64,000 nt of DNA. It comes from Posidonia oceanica. Its lineage: Eukaryota; Streptophyta; Magnoliopsida; Alismatales; Posidoniaceae. Under the pieces are notes generated by a model. The model ran no database searches and was not told the DNA's origin. It was given only the letters and a program-made list of their open reading frames with translations. Positions 1 through 10,402 of the stretch are shown piece after piece. The stretch covers positions 10,496,001 to 10,560,000 of the forward strand of contig JAZBRS010000037.1 in the NCBI GenBank assembly GCA_037176725.1. Direction: 5' to 3'. Position 1 is the first letter of the stretch; each line of letters begins with the position of its first letter. The position numbers and the translations under genes were made by a program.

Positions 1-486
1 GTGAAAAGAGGGAGGATAATCCGGAGAGAGAGAGGAGAGAGAAAAGAATAATCCAAGAGAGAGAAAAGGATAATTTGGGTAAATGGAGGGGTTAGAAGTT
101 TTGAAAAGAGGTGAAATTTGGAGAGTGTGTGGCCTAGGATCCCTAGTGTTGGACCTAGAGTTTTAGTTTAGTTTTGGGAAGGTTTTGGAAGGGTTTTGTG
201 GTGTAGAAAAAGGGTTGTTTTACCTAGGTTTTCTAGGATTTTTGGGAGTGGTTTTGGTTTGAAAACTTCTAAGTGTTTGGGTAGGTTTGCCAAGTTGGGG
301 ATGGTGAGTTTTCTTATGGTTTTTGGATAATTTTTGGGTAAGGAAGTAGGGTGTAATCTTGGGTCAAGTTTAGGCTTGTTTTGAAGGGTAGGATGAAAGG
401 GGATGTGTAGTTTTGACCTAGGTTTGGATCCAGAAGTCACCAGGAGATTCTAATTGATTCAAGTCTGTCAAAATGGGGTGTCAACA
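1..486 (-). mobile_element. Element A 3' LTR (family I), partial
   Basis: The 486 bases match the end of the 6-kb solo LTR at about 23,230-23,713 and stop at the same GGGGTGTCAACA edge. In sense (minus) orientation this edge is the U3 start TGTTGACACCCC. A purine-rich tract on the minus strand directly abuts it, as expected for the 3' LTR of a minus-strand element. The rest lies left of the window. This LTR differs from the family II LTR at the 5' end of the same element near 15.3 kb. Confidence 0.85.
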
Positions 487-501
487 GATGCCCCTCCCTA
501 A
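487..501 (-). other. Polypurine tract of element A
   Basis: The minus strand reads TTAGGGAGGGGCATC directly before the LTR start. A PPT primes plus-strand DNA synthesis during reverse transcription. Element F has nearly the same tract at 57,565-57,578, which fixes the orientation of both elements. Confidence 0.8.
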
Positions 502-1029
502 GCGAGGTCAAGCGAAGCGAGGCCGCTACTTAGGGTTGACAAGACACCCCATCTGATCGACGGGAGCTGAGGTTTGCTATGGGCGTGAGTTACTTATTCG
601 GCGGATGCACCAAAAATCGTAGCCCGTTGCTGCAATGCAAAGTGCAGGTGCAGATGGATGAGATGCAAAGTATGCAATGCATGCCAATGCAAATGCAATG
701 CTAATGTTAGTGCAAAAGTTAGTACAGATAAAAATGCTGATGCAGCAGAAGATGTTGATGATGCTGGACTAGTATGTAGTGCTAGAAAAGGAAAGTGCAA
801 AGGTGATGCAAAAGAAGAATGATAAAAAGAAACGTGATGTGGCGCAAAGACCCGGCAGGCAGGCCAAACTTGTGCCACAAGGCGAGAAAGAAAAGTGCAG
901 CTTGTCCCCACCCGGGGAGCAAGCTAGCAAGAAAGGGTGCGAGGGGAGAGAGGCCGACTCTCCTATCGCAAAGGGATGCGGGACTTTGCTTTCCTGGGAC
1001 AAAGTCGCGCGAAGAGGGTGATAAGTTGT
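502..1029 (-). other. Element A distal 3' UTR, no gene
   Basis: The first 100 bases, with short GCGAGG-type repeats, match element F just inside its PPT (57,579-57,690). About 620-780 is a degenerate run of GATGCAAATGC-like words, also present in F near 57,720-57,900. Short open frames here are low-complexity and are not supported as genes. Confidence 0.6.
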
Positions 1030-2022
1030 CGGGCTTATCGGCCGGATAGTTTATGGTCCTATCAACCAGAAGCGATAGTTTACGGACCTATCAATCGGAA
1101 GCAGTTGTGAGTGATAGTTACTGGATATCAGCCGTAAATCATGATTGTGCAGGATAGTTTACGGTCCTATCAACCAGAAGCGATAGTTTACGAGCCTATC
1201 AACCGGGAGCGATAGTTTACGGGCCTATCAACCAGGAGCGATAGTTTACGGTCCTATCAACTGAAAGCACAATCCATGAGTGATAGTTACTAGTTATCAG
1301 TAGTACAACGCAAATGCCAGAGAATGATAGTTTACGGTCCTATCAACCGGAAGCGATAGTTTACGAGCCTATCAACCGGGAGCGATAGTTTACGGACCTA
1401 TCAACCGGAAGCGATAGTTTACGGTCTTATCAACCGGAAAGGGCATTTGTGAGTGATAGTTACTGGATATCAACCATATAACATGATTGGCGCAGCGATA
1501 GTTTACGGTCCTATCAACTGGAAGCGATAGTTTACGGGCCTATCAACCGGAAGCGATAGTTTACGGACCTATCAACCAGGAGCGATAGTTTACGGACCTA
1601 TCAACCGGAAAGCGCAATCATGAGGGATAGTTACTGGTTATCAGCCGTATAATGCAATTGCAAGTGATAGTTTACGGTCTTATCAACTGGAAGCGATAGT
1701 TTACGGGCCTATCAACCGAGAGCGATAGTTTACGGGCCTATCAACCGGGAGTGATAGTTTACGGTCCTATCAACCGGAAAGTGCAATTGCAAGGGATAGT
1801 TACTGGATATCAGTCGTATAATGTAATTGCAAGTGATAGTTTCGGATATCAGCCAAGGATGAGTTTTGGATCATCAGCCAGAGAATGATAGTTTACGGCC
1901 CTATCAACCGAAAAGTGCAATTACGAGGGACAGTTACTGGATGTCAGCCGTATAACACAACTGCGGGCTAAATAAGACATCGGCCCAAGATGATAGTTTA
2001 CGGTCCTATCAATCGGAGAGAG
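1030..2022. repeat. 29-bp satellite with about 170-bp higher-order period
   Basis: The unit is 29 bp, beginning GATAGTTTACGG and containing CCTATCAACCGG. Each unit holds the inverted pair GATAG/CTATC around a 9-base loop. Four 29-mers alternate with one divergent segment (GTGATAGTTACTGG...ATCAGCC). The divergent segments start at about 1111, 1280, 1453, 1624 and 1793, a spacing of 169-173 bp. It lies in the 3' UTR of element A, between the DUF7745-like ORF and the PPT. Confidence 0.9.
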
Positions 2023-2236
2023 CAGTGATTGATTGATTGATTGATGATTGATAAGAAAAAGAGGGATTGATTGATTGATAAGAAAAAGAGTGATTGATTG
2101 ATTGATAAGGAAAAGAGTGATTGATTGATAAGAAAAAGAAGGATTGATTGATGATTGATAAGAAAAAGAAGGATTGATTGATTGATAAGAAAAAGAAGGA
2201 TTGAATGATTGATCGATGATTGATAAGAAAAAGAGG

Positions 2237-2275
<39 letters not shown>

Positions 2276-2322
2276 AAGAAAGGGAGTGATTGATTGATTG
2301 AAAGTTTGATAAGAAAAGGATT
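2023..2322. repeat. TGAT-rich short tandem repeat
   Basis: Runs of TGATTGAT alternate with GATAAGAAAAAGAG-type units of varying length. Long open frames through it encode only Ser-Ile-Asn-Gln repeats and are artefacts of the repeat. It joins the 29-bp array to the 135-bp array. Confidence 0.85.
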
Positions 2323-2800
2323 GATAAGATATCGGACTTATCGACCGACAAAGGGAGAGAGATGATAAGATATCGGACTTATCGATTGGTAAATGAATAA
2401 AAGAATAGAATGATAAGATATCGAACTTACCGGTCAGCAAAAAAGGGATAAAGGAATGATAAGATATCGGACTTATCGACCGGCAAAGGGAAAGAGATGA
2501 TAAGATATCGGACTTATCGACCGGCAAATGAATAAAAGAATAGAATGATAAGATATCGGACTTATCGGCGAGCAAAGAGGGGATAAAGGAATGATAAGAT
2601 ATCGGACTTATCGGTCGGCAAAGGGAAAGAGATGATAAGATATCAGACTTATCGGCCGGCAAATGAATAAAAGAATAGATTGATAAGATATCGAACTTAT
2701 TGGCCGGCAAAGAGGGGATAAAGGAATGATAAGATATCGGACTTATCGGCCGGCAAAGGGAAAGAGATGATAAGATATCGGACTTATCGGTCGGCAAATG
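2323..2800. repeat. 135-bp higher-order satellite of 41/48/46-bp units
   Basis: Each monomer opens with GATAAGATATCGGACTTATC, whose ends GATAAG and CTTATC are inverted repeats. Monomer starts at 2323, 2364, 2412, 2458, 2499, 2547, 2593, 2634, 2682, 2728 and 2769 give spacings 41, 48, 46 repeated three times and then 41. The array is therefore a regular trimer of 135 bp. Confidence 0.92.
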
Positions 2801-3110
2801 AATGGGTTTCGCGAGAGCGAATCATCCCATGATACCAGGAATATCATGAGAGAAAGAGAGGGAGAATGATACCAAGGGGCGATCAAAAGATGCCCCTGGT
2901 ATCATCCGTCAGGATGATACTAGGGGTTGGCCAACGCGTCCTTGGCATCGAAAGCAGAGGGTGAAGACAAAACTGTCGTGTTTGCCAGATGAGTAGTTTG
3001 GGGTACCAGCCCGAAGATGATGACAGGTTGACAGGCCTATCGCCGGGCAGTTGGGGGTGCCAGCCCGTTGATGAAGATCCGGATGATAGTGCCCGGCAGC
3101 TTGTTTGTTC
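2801..3110 (-). other. Element A junction with three-arm stem-loop
   Basis: This links the satellites to the DUF7745-like ORF. It holds a left arm at 2866-2880, a centre arm at 2892-2907 and a right arm at 2912-2926. The centre arm is complementary to both neighbours. The same design occurs in element F at 60,050-60,103. No coding potential is visible. Confidence 0.7.
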
Positions 3111-3359
3111 AGATGTCATGGGTCAGCAGTTGGGTTGACTGATGAGGACTTTCTCGCAGTGTTTGGCAGCAAGTCTGGCCAGGGGCCCTACAGATATGAT
3201 TGATATGATGATGTATGCACTTGAAGCAGATTTGAAATGCAAACAGGTGGCTCAGAACGCCTTTGTATTGATTGAACTTGATTACATGCCTGTGACAGGT
3301 CAAAAGTTTACAGCAGAAAATAGGCAAACAGTTACATGGATGCTCTAGTCGGTCCGGGC

Positions 3360-4600
3360 TTTCTTTGCCCTTCGGGAGTCAGGGAACTACAGAGCACCAG
3401 GAGGTATCTCACTGATAGGCCAGAAAGCTTGTACCTTCGTCAGATATTCAGGAGTACATCCCGAGCCTTGTGCAGATGCTAGGTCAGTAGACCGCACTCT
3501 ATGCTGCATGAGATCAGCCAGTTTTGTTGTAGCAGATGTTGTCCCGTAAGGATATGCTTGAAGGAGTCTTGGGGCTGTGCTGTCTATGAAGGCGTCTTGC
3601 TGGAGGCCGAACTACCGCATGACCCGGATGGGGTGATACTCCACGCCTCCGGTGAATCCAGGCAGCACCACGAGTCGTGCATCACGGGCATCGAAGAAGA
3701 TAGTAAAGGGCTCGGCCGCAGACGGGATGATGTGCCAGTGACGGTGTCGTCCGTCAGCTCAGATAGCTTCTTATATTCTCCGAGGACCTTCTTGATTGTC
3801 CTGGCGTGGCCACTATTGCAGTATGTTTCAATGATGTGGCCCCAGGGGCACAGCAAATTCAGTTCAAGGTGTGCAGCCAGCCAGATCTGTACTAGCACTC
3901 CTCAGTCGTGGAAGTGGTGGCAGCGGTGGGAGATGCGGTCCAGTTCGCAGTAAGTTTCAGCCAAGACGACTGGTGCCAGTCGATCTGCCTAGTCACCACA
4001 GCTAGTGTGATTTCAGCAATTTCTATCGTGATTGTCATCCGGCCATGAGTGAAGATCAGCTCTCCCAGAAATCGGGTGACAAATCCCCGAAGCCACAAAT
4101 CATCTCCGAGTTCAGCACGCTTGTCTATGATTTCATCAAAGTAGTGCAAGCGCAGCATGGGCGCGGGGCCGCTGGTGCAGATCAGTCTTTGCTGGCACCT
4201 GTCAGTAGATAGCCCAGATAACTTACAGAGGACCGCTATGTATTTGTCATGCCTCATGAAAATGGGCGGTCCCATCAGCTGGGAGAAGCCACAGATGCGG
4301 CGCACCTCTTCCAGAGTAGGTGTTAGTTCAATTCTTCCGAAGTGAAAGACATGGTGCGCCGGCTTCCAGAATCTTGCGGCAGCACACAGAAGATGACAGC
4401 TCACTTCGACATCAGCCGCTTTCAGTAGTTTTGTAGGTATGCCCCAGAGGCGTAGCTTCTTGCAGTCTTCCTGAGTAAGTTTGCCAATCCAGCCACGCAG
4501 GGCTTCAGAACAGTGCATTGGGGTTTCAAGAGTTGGATATCCCATGGCACAGGCCTCAAGGGTACCGGCAGATGCTGTAGAGCTTCAAGGTACCTGTTAT
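3360..4600 (-). pseudogene. DUF7745/plant-mobile-domain-like accessory ORF, element A
   Basis: Lies about 1.4 kb downstream of integrase on the element's sense strand and encodes roughly 400 residues. The first part (start near 4545, open to 3892) holds a helical N-terminus and then the motif FHFGRIELTPTLEEVRRICGF, followed by GPPIFMRHDKY. Later, in other frames, come LVQIWLAAHLELNLLCP near 3890 and GFTGGVEY...RQFG near 3620-3660. An ELTPTLEEV segment followed by a VQIW helix is what I recall of the DUF7745/plant mobile domain group found in plant transposons and host proteins; function unknown. At least two frameshifts, near 3.92 kb and 3.74 kb, break it. Element F has an unshifted homologue. 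Family name is moderately secure; homology to the F copy is certain. Confidence 0.72.
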
Positions 4601-5973
4601 CAATACTGTAGACAGTCAGAACACACAGGCATATAATCTTTAACAGGAAGCAAAATCTGAAGTTGATAAAGCAGTTCAATAATGTTCAGCAGTTAATATC
4701 AGAACATAGCAGCTAAGCACACATAGGCAGGAGAGTTCTGTAGCAGTCTTGTTGACACAGGGCGAGGACTTGGCAGGAGATCTGGACCAGCGCAGCTCGA
4801 ACGGTGTCAATGCGTGCTTGGCAAGGAGTACTGTCTCAGAGTCGAAGCGAGTTGCAGAGCGGGACGATTGATAGGAAGGAAAGGATGATTGAAGATGCAT
4901 GTATGCATGATGCAGGTTGGTATGCTTAAGAGATGATTAGCATGTTTTGGTGCCCTCAGCATATGGAGTGCTTTGGTGCCTGCTGCAGAGAAAGGGAGTG
5001 ATCCCTGACTCACTAGGCCCTACTTGGACTCTTAGCTTGCTGGTGGCACTCCGGAACGGGTGTTGGCAGTATACAGGTGGTGGTGTGGTGAGGACAGGTT
5101 ACCTGCCGAGCTCTCAGGACCTACACCTACTCTTTCTGCTCTCTTTTTTATTTCTCCCTCATGGGTATGTAGTCTTTCTCTGCCCCTAGCTAGGGGATGG
5201 TAAGTGTTTGCTTTTGGAGGGAAGTGGTAGACCCTTTTAGGCTTACACCCTTGGGTTTCTTGTAAGGTACAGGGGGATGATATTGCCTGTATTTTCGGGT
5301 CGATCCTTGTCTAACCCTTTTCTTTTCTTTCTTTTTTCTTTTCTTTGCTTACTTTTTCTCTCTTTTTTTTTTGTTTTTGTTTGCTTGTTTGATTTCTTTT
5401 TCTCCTTTTTTTTTCACAGGCTTTTGCTATCCCCGTTTTGGAGGTAAAAGGAAGGATGTTTGGGTTGTGATGAATGTGGGCTTTGGGTCTGCTATGTGAT
5501 GGGTAGAAGGAGCAAGGTTAGACTGCACACCCCTATCTCTAGGGCCGGCTTCTGTCTTCGTCTTCTGTTCCTTGGATGTGCCCAAGCCTAGATGTCTATT
5601 CTCACTTTTTTCAACCTCACATCCTAGCATTTTTTTCTCCCTCAGAGGTGTATGTCCTTACGAGTTTTAGGCAGTTCGCCTGTCCTGATTGATGGTGGCT
5701 CCCTCACTAGCTAAGGCATCTAAGTAGTGCTGGGTGAGGCAGGGTGGACTCTTTCCAGAACAGGCAAGCACTTCCGGTTTTCATCACCGGGCAAAAGATG
5801 CAATGCGTGATTTGAAGGATGACGATGAGGATTTGAAAAGAGAGATGATGCATGAGTAGGATAGAAGAAGCATGAGCGGATGCTCAAGAACAAAAGTAAG
5901 AGACAAGATAGCAGATGCAGGTAGGATGGGAATGTAAGTGTACAGGTGGGAGAAGAGTATCTGCAATGGGGCT
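4601..5973 (-). other. Element A spacer between integrase and accessory ORF
   Basis: Homologous to 61,865-63,275 of element F, including a long pyrimidine tract on the plus strand (5290-5420) and the words CCTACACCTACTC and TCCCTCACTAGCTAAG. No sustained open frame is shared between the copies, so I call it non-coding. It may hold the leader or promoter of the accessory ORF, but I see no clear signal. Confidence 0.6.
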
Positions 5974-7264
5974 GCCTTCAGCTATTGATAGTACTTCTTG
6001 AGGTAGTAGAGGTTGACGGGCTCAGACTGCTCGACTTATTCCATATCCTCAAGAGTTACGGCGCCGCCCGAAAAGACTTGCTTGACCACAAAGGGGCCAC
6101 GCCAGTTAGGTCAGAATTTCCCTCGACCATCAGGCAAGTGAATGGTGCGTAAAACAAGGTCCCTTGTCTGGAAGCCTCTTGGCTGAACTTTCTTCAAGTA
6201 AGACCTGGCCATTCTCTTTTGATAGCAGTGAGCATTATGCATAGCTTGCAGCCTATGCTCATCAATCAGGTTCAGTTGGACGCAGCGGTCTTCCACCCAT
6301 TCTGCTTCATCCAACTCAGCTTCGCGTAGGACCCATAGTGAGGGGATCTCTACCTCGACGGGCAGCACTGCCTCCATGCCATACACCAGAGAGTATGGGG
6401 TGGCACCTGTTGAAGTGCGGACGGATGTCCTATACGCCTAGAGTGCGTAAGGAAGCTTGTCGTGCCAGTCCTTATGAGTTTCCGCCATTTTCTTCATGAT
6501 TTTGACCAGATTTTTGTTGGCAGACTCCACTGCACCGTTCATCTGTGGCCGGTAAGGCGAGGATCTGTGATGTTTGATATTGAAGCTTTGCAGATAGTCT
6601 TCGATCCTCTTAGCAATGAAATTTGTGCCATTGTTAGATATAATTGCATGCAGGACCCTGTACCGGGCTATGATATTATTTCTGATGAACTTTTCCATAG
6701 CCACGGTAGTCACCGTCTTGTAGGAGGTCGCTTCCACCCATTTAGTGAAGTAATCAATCGCTATCAGAATGTAACGATGACCATTAGAAGCTGGAGGGTG
6801 GATGGCGCCAATGACATCAATCCCCCAGGTGGAGATGGGCTATGGCGACGACATGCTTTGCAGTTCTTGAGGGGCGCCCGAATAAAGTTGCCGTGCACTT
6901 GGCAGTTATGGCATCTGCGCACGAATCGGCAGCAGTCAGCTTCCATGGTCAGCCAGTAGTATCCTTGCAGCATTATTTTCTTGGCCAGGAGGACGCCATT
7001 CATGTGCAGGCCGCAGGTCCCCACATGCACTTGAAGCATCAGTGCATCAGCCTCTGATTTGTTTAGGCAGCGCAGGAGCATTTGATTGTATGATCTTTTG
7101 TACAACTGTCCCGCCCCCAATACATACTTTGACGCCAGACGCGTCAGAGTTCTCTTGTCTACTGCTGAGGTACCGGGTGGAAAGCTGCCAGACTCCAAGA
7201 AAGCTTTTATGTCTTTGTACCAGGGCTGCTCCTCTGTTGTTGAGTCTGCCTCTTCAATGTTCAT
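5974..7264 (-). pseudogene. pol: Integrase of element A (broken)
   Basis: Inserts element cDNA into the host genome. From the N-terminus: an HHCC zinc-binding module (H...H then CHNC, about 6.9-7.05 kb), a core containing GIDVIG (about 6.80 kb), SNNGTNF (about 6.63 kb) and GAVESANKNL (about 6.52 kb), then a C-terminal region with GMEAVLPVEVEIPS, PNW and KKYY. Damage: a frameshift near 6.83 kb just before the first catalytic Asp, a stop near 6.44 kb, and a TGA directly before PNW at about 6.11 kb. The second catalytic Asp of the DDE triad reads Asn (codon at 6633-6635). Element D carries a close homologue with all three acidic residues intact. Inactive. Confidence 0.9.
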
Positions 7265-7330
7265 ACAGTGTGCAGGCTACTCAATGCGAGTAACAGATAC
7301 ATTCACTGTGCTGTCTTTAGGTATACTGAG

Positions 7331-7849
7331 CTAGGATGCCAGGGTAGCTAACGCATCTGCATATGCGTTCCTCACTCGGTTCATATATGCGAAGCGGATG
7401 CTTGCAAATTGTTCTATCAGCTTCAGCAGGTGTTCATGATATGGCAGTAGCTTCGGGTCTTTCGTTTTCCACTCGCCATTGACTTGAGAGATCACTAGCA
7501 TAGCATCGCCGTGCACCAGTAGCTTCTGCACCTCATGCTCGAGGGCGACATTCAATCCTAGGATGCATGCCTCGTATTCTGCTTCGTTGTTGGTGCATTT
7601 GAAGGTCAGCTTCCTGGAGAAGGGAATCATCTGTCCCTGAGGCGTTGTCAGCACTGCGCCTACGCCTCGGCCTTTCTTGTTTACAGCACCATCAAAGTAT
7701 AGCTGCCATTGCTCCTGATCTTTAGGATCTTTGTCTTCAGAGTCCTCCATTGCAAACAGAATGTCTTCACCTAGAAACTGCGTCTGGAGTGGCTGATATT
7801 CAGGTAGTGGGAGATCAGCAAGATGGTCTGCCGTAGCTTGGCCCTTCAT
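7331..7849 (-). CDS. pol: Archaeal-type RNase H (aRNH) of element A
   Basis: A 172-residue open segment between the RT-linked RNase H and integrase. It shows the RNase H acidic motifs in order: LYFDGA (about residue 50), NNEAEYEA (about 88), HGDAMLV (about 115) and NAYADALATLAS at the end. A second RNase H of this kind is typical of Tat-clade Ty3/gypsy elements. In the family it removes RNA from RNA:DNA hybrids during reverse transcription. Note GDAML where GDSQL is usual; the Asp is kept. It is part of a larger broken polyprotein, so expression as a separate protein is not implied. Confidence 0.85.
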   Translation of the reverse strand: MKGQATADHLADLPLPEYQPLQTQFLGEDILFAMEDSEDKDPKDQEQWQLYFDGAVNKKGRGVGAVLTTPQGQMIPFSRKLTFKCTNNEAEYEACILGLNVALEHEVQKLLVHGDAMLVISQVNGEWKTKDPKLLPYHEHLLKLIEQFASIRFAYMNRVRNAYADALATLAS

Positions 7850-9607
7850 AGATTTCTACGTGACAAAGGTGATGTCGTACTGAGACAGTAGCACCTGCCA
7901 CTTAACACATCTACCTACCATAGCCAGCTTTTTGAAAGAGGAACTTGATTGGATCATGCCGGCATAAGGGCTGAACTGGGTATGCCATCATGTAGTGCCT
8001 TAATTTCTGTGCAGCCTAGACGAGGGACAAGCAGGTCTTCTCTATTGTACTGTACCTAGCTTCGCATTCATTGAACTTCTTGCTCAAGTAGTAAATGGCA
8101 TGCTCCTTCCTACCAGATTCGTCATGTTGGCCCAAGACGACGCCCATGGAATGCTGCGTGGTAGAAAGGTAGAGAAGTAAGGGTCTCCCTGGAGTGGGGG
8201 GAACCAAGATAGGAGGCTTAATCAGCAGCTACTTGATCTTGGCAAATGCAGCCTGACACTCCTCGCTCCAATGAATCTACGCATTCTTCTTCAGGAGCTT
8301 GAATATAGGTTCACAGATGGGCGTAAGCTGTGCAATGAAGCAACTGATGTATTGTAAACGCCCAAGCAGACCTCTGACCTCCTTTTCAGTCCGGGGGGTG
8401 GCATATCCACGATGGCTTTTGCCTTCATTGGGTCTACCTCAATCCCCCTTTGGCTAACAATGTAGCCCAGTAGTTTGCCAGATGACACCCCGAATACACA
8501 CTTGTTGGGGTTCAGGCGCAGCTTGTACTTCCGTAGATGGGTAAAGAGCTTCTTTAGACAGGCAAGATGATCTTCAGGCTCTTTGGTTTTAGCAATCATG
8601 TCGTCTACATAGACCTCCACTTCTTGGTGCATGAGGTCGTGGAACAGTGCAGTCATGGCCCTCTGATAGGTTGCGCTAGCATTCTTCAGCCCGAATGGTA
8701 TGACTTGGTAGCAGAAGACTCCCCAAGGGGTGATGAATGAAGTCTTTTACATGTCTTCTTCTGCCATTTTGATCTGATTATATCCAGAGAAGCCATCCAT
8801 GAAGGAAAGCATCTTGTGGCCCGCTGTATTGTCGACTAGGACGTCAATGTGAGACAATGGGAAGTCGTCCTTGGGACTCGCCTTGTTCAGGTCCCTATAG
8901 TCGATGCAGATCCGGACACAGCCGTCTTTCTTGGGCACAAGTACAATGTTTGCCAGCCACTCAGGATAAAGGACGACCTTGAGGAAATTGACTTTGTGCT
9001 GTTTCATGATCTCTTCTTTGATCATAAGCAGCCACTGCGGTCGCCATCTTCTCAGCTTCTGCTTTACTGGCTTGGCATCTAGGTCCAGGGATAGGTTGTG
9101 CACCACTATCTCTATGTCAAGGCCAACCATATCTTTGTAACTCCAGGCGAAGACATCCGCATATTCTTTTAGGAATGTGATGAACTCTGCTCGAGCCTGA
9201 GGGGACAGCTGGGCACTGATGCGAACTTCTCTGACTTCCTCAGCTGTGCCGAAATTGACAACCTCTATTTCTTCTTCAACATGGAGGTTAGGGCCTTCTG
9301 GGTCGTCATCGTAGGGCCAGAACTCGGGCAATGGTTCGTCAGTCTCATCCTCACCTGTATCCTCCTCTCCATAAGTGATAAGTTCTGAGAGGACCTCTTT
9401 CTCAAAAGAAGGATTTGTGATGTCGAAAGAGTGTATGTGTTCCGCTGCTTGGCCCTGGTGACGCTTCAGGATGGTCACGCTTACTCGAGTATTCTTGTAG
9501 CCTCGGTGCGCAACCTCCGTCCTGGCAACTTCTTCTGTCTGCTCTGGCCTGACTGATTCTGCTGAGTGCTCTGCTGATTCTGCTGAGGGCCTTGCTGATT
9601 TTGCCAC
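7850..9607 (-). pseudogene. pol: Reverse transcriptase and RNase H of element A (broken)
   Basis: Copies element RNA into DNA. Seen in order: SPQARAEFITFLKEYADVFAWSY, KQKLRRWRP, WLANIVLVPKKDG, RICIDYRDLNKASPKDDFPL, FMDGFSGYNQIKMAEEDM, the catalytic box YVDD (about 8.60 kb), NKCVFGV and then a Ty3-type RNase H (GVVLGQHDESGRKEHAIYYLSKKF, about 8.1 kb). A TAA stop follows EEDM at about 8.745 kb. Frame losses occur near 8.37 kb and between 8.2 and 8.3 kb, and another stop lies near 8.015 kb. The YVDD box is intact. The acidic stretch before RT (9.2-9.6 kb) is the usual Tat linker. Confidence 0.92.
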
Positions 9608-10402
9608 TAATGCTGCTGATGGCCCTGCTACTGAGGCTGCTGATGATTCTGTTGCTGATTCTGCTTTCTGCTCTATTGCTGCTGCTGCTTGGATTGCTAT
9701 TGCTTCCTCCTTTGAGTCTTCTAGTGTGCTTGTGGAGGGTACGCCGGGCTGGCGGCTGATCTAGGCACTGCCACTTGCTACACTGCCTAAGTGAGGCATG
9801 TGTTGCACAAACCACCTAGACCCGCCTTCTGGTTGGAGGGTAATGAGCTCATCTAGTCTAGGGGAGTCCGGCACTGCTGAATCTTCTTCCAGGACCATGA
9901 TAGAGGCATGGTCTTCTTGTAGAGGAGGGTCTGTAACCACGGCTTTCCCTTTCCTTTCTGCGGCTTGGTGCTCTGCCAGGTCTTCTACTATCGACTTGAG
10001 CTATTCTTGGTAGAGTAACTCTAAGTCGGACATCCATGAATCGACCTGGGCTTTTATCACCACTCCTTCCTCCTTATCTGAGGGTGAGTTGACGTAGTAG
10101 GTGCCAAGGGCCTGCAGCATTGGCCCGGTTGCAAGATGGATCGCTGCCCTTGGTATTTGCATGGTCTGGCTCACAGGTGCGCCTGATAGCGGCAGCTTCG
10201 GCATGAGAGATCCAAACAGACTGGTCAGCAGGGCCACAGATGGGTACGCTGCCAGGGTCACTGTTGCAGTTAGAGGGCAGGCAGAGGTGCTCTTCTGAGG
10301 GCTCAAGGGCCGAGAGACTATGATGCTCAATTGGTCCTTTGCATCTGGTGGTGACTGTGAGAGTGCGGCCTCTGACACCATGGGGGCTTGCCGTGAGAGT
10401 TG
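9608..10402 (-). pseudogene. pol: Protease-RT linker of element A, Gln- and Ser/Ala-rich
   Basis: No known domain. A Gln/Ser-rich simple repeat (CTGCTGATT words, 9540-9700) precedes the RT frame, and an open Ala/Pro/Ser-rich segment lies at 10,001-10,381. Such low-complexity linkers between protease and RT are common in this clade. At least two stops interrupt it. An alternating-frame open reading at 9402-9815 is an artefact of the repeat. Confidence 0.55.

Noticed and set aside
1998..2797. Long open frames encoding Ser-Ile-Asn-Gln or Ser-Asp-Ile-Leu repeats
   Set aside because: They follow directly from the tandem repeat, occur in several frames, and have no homologue outside it.
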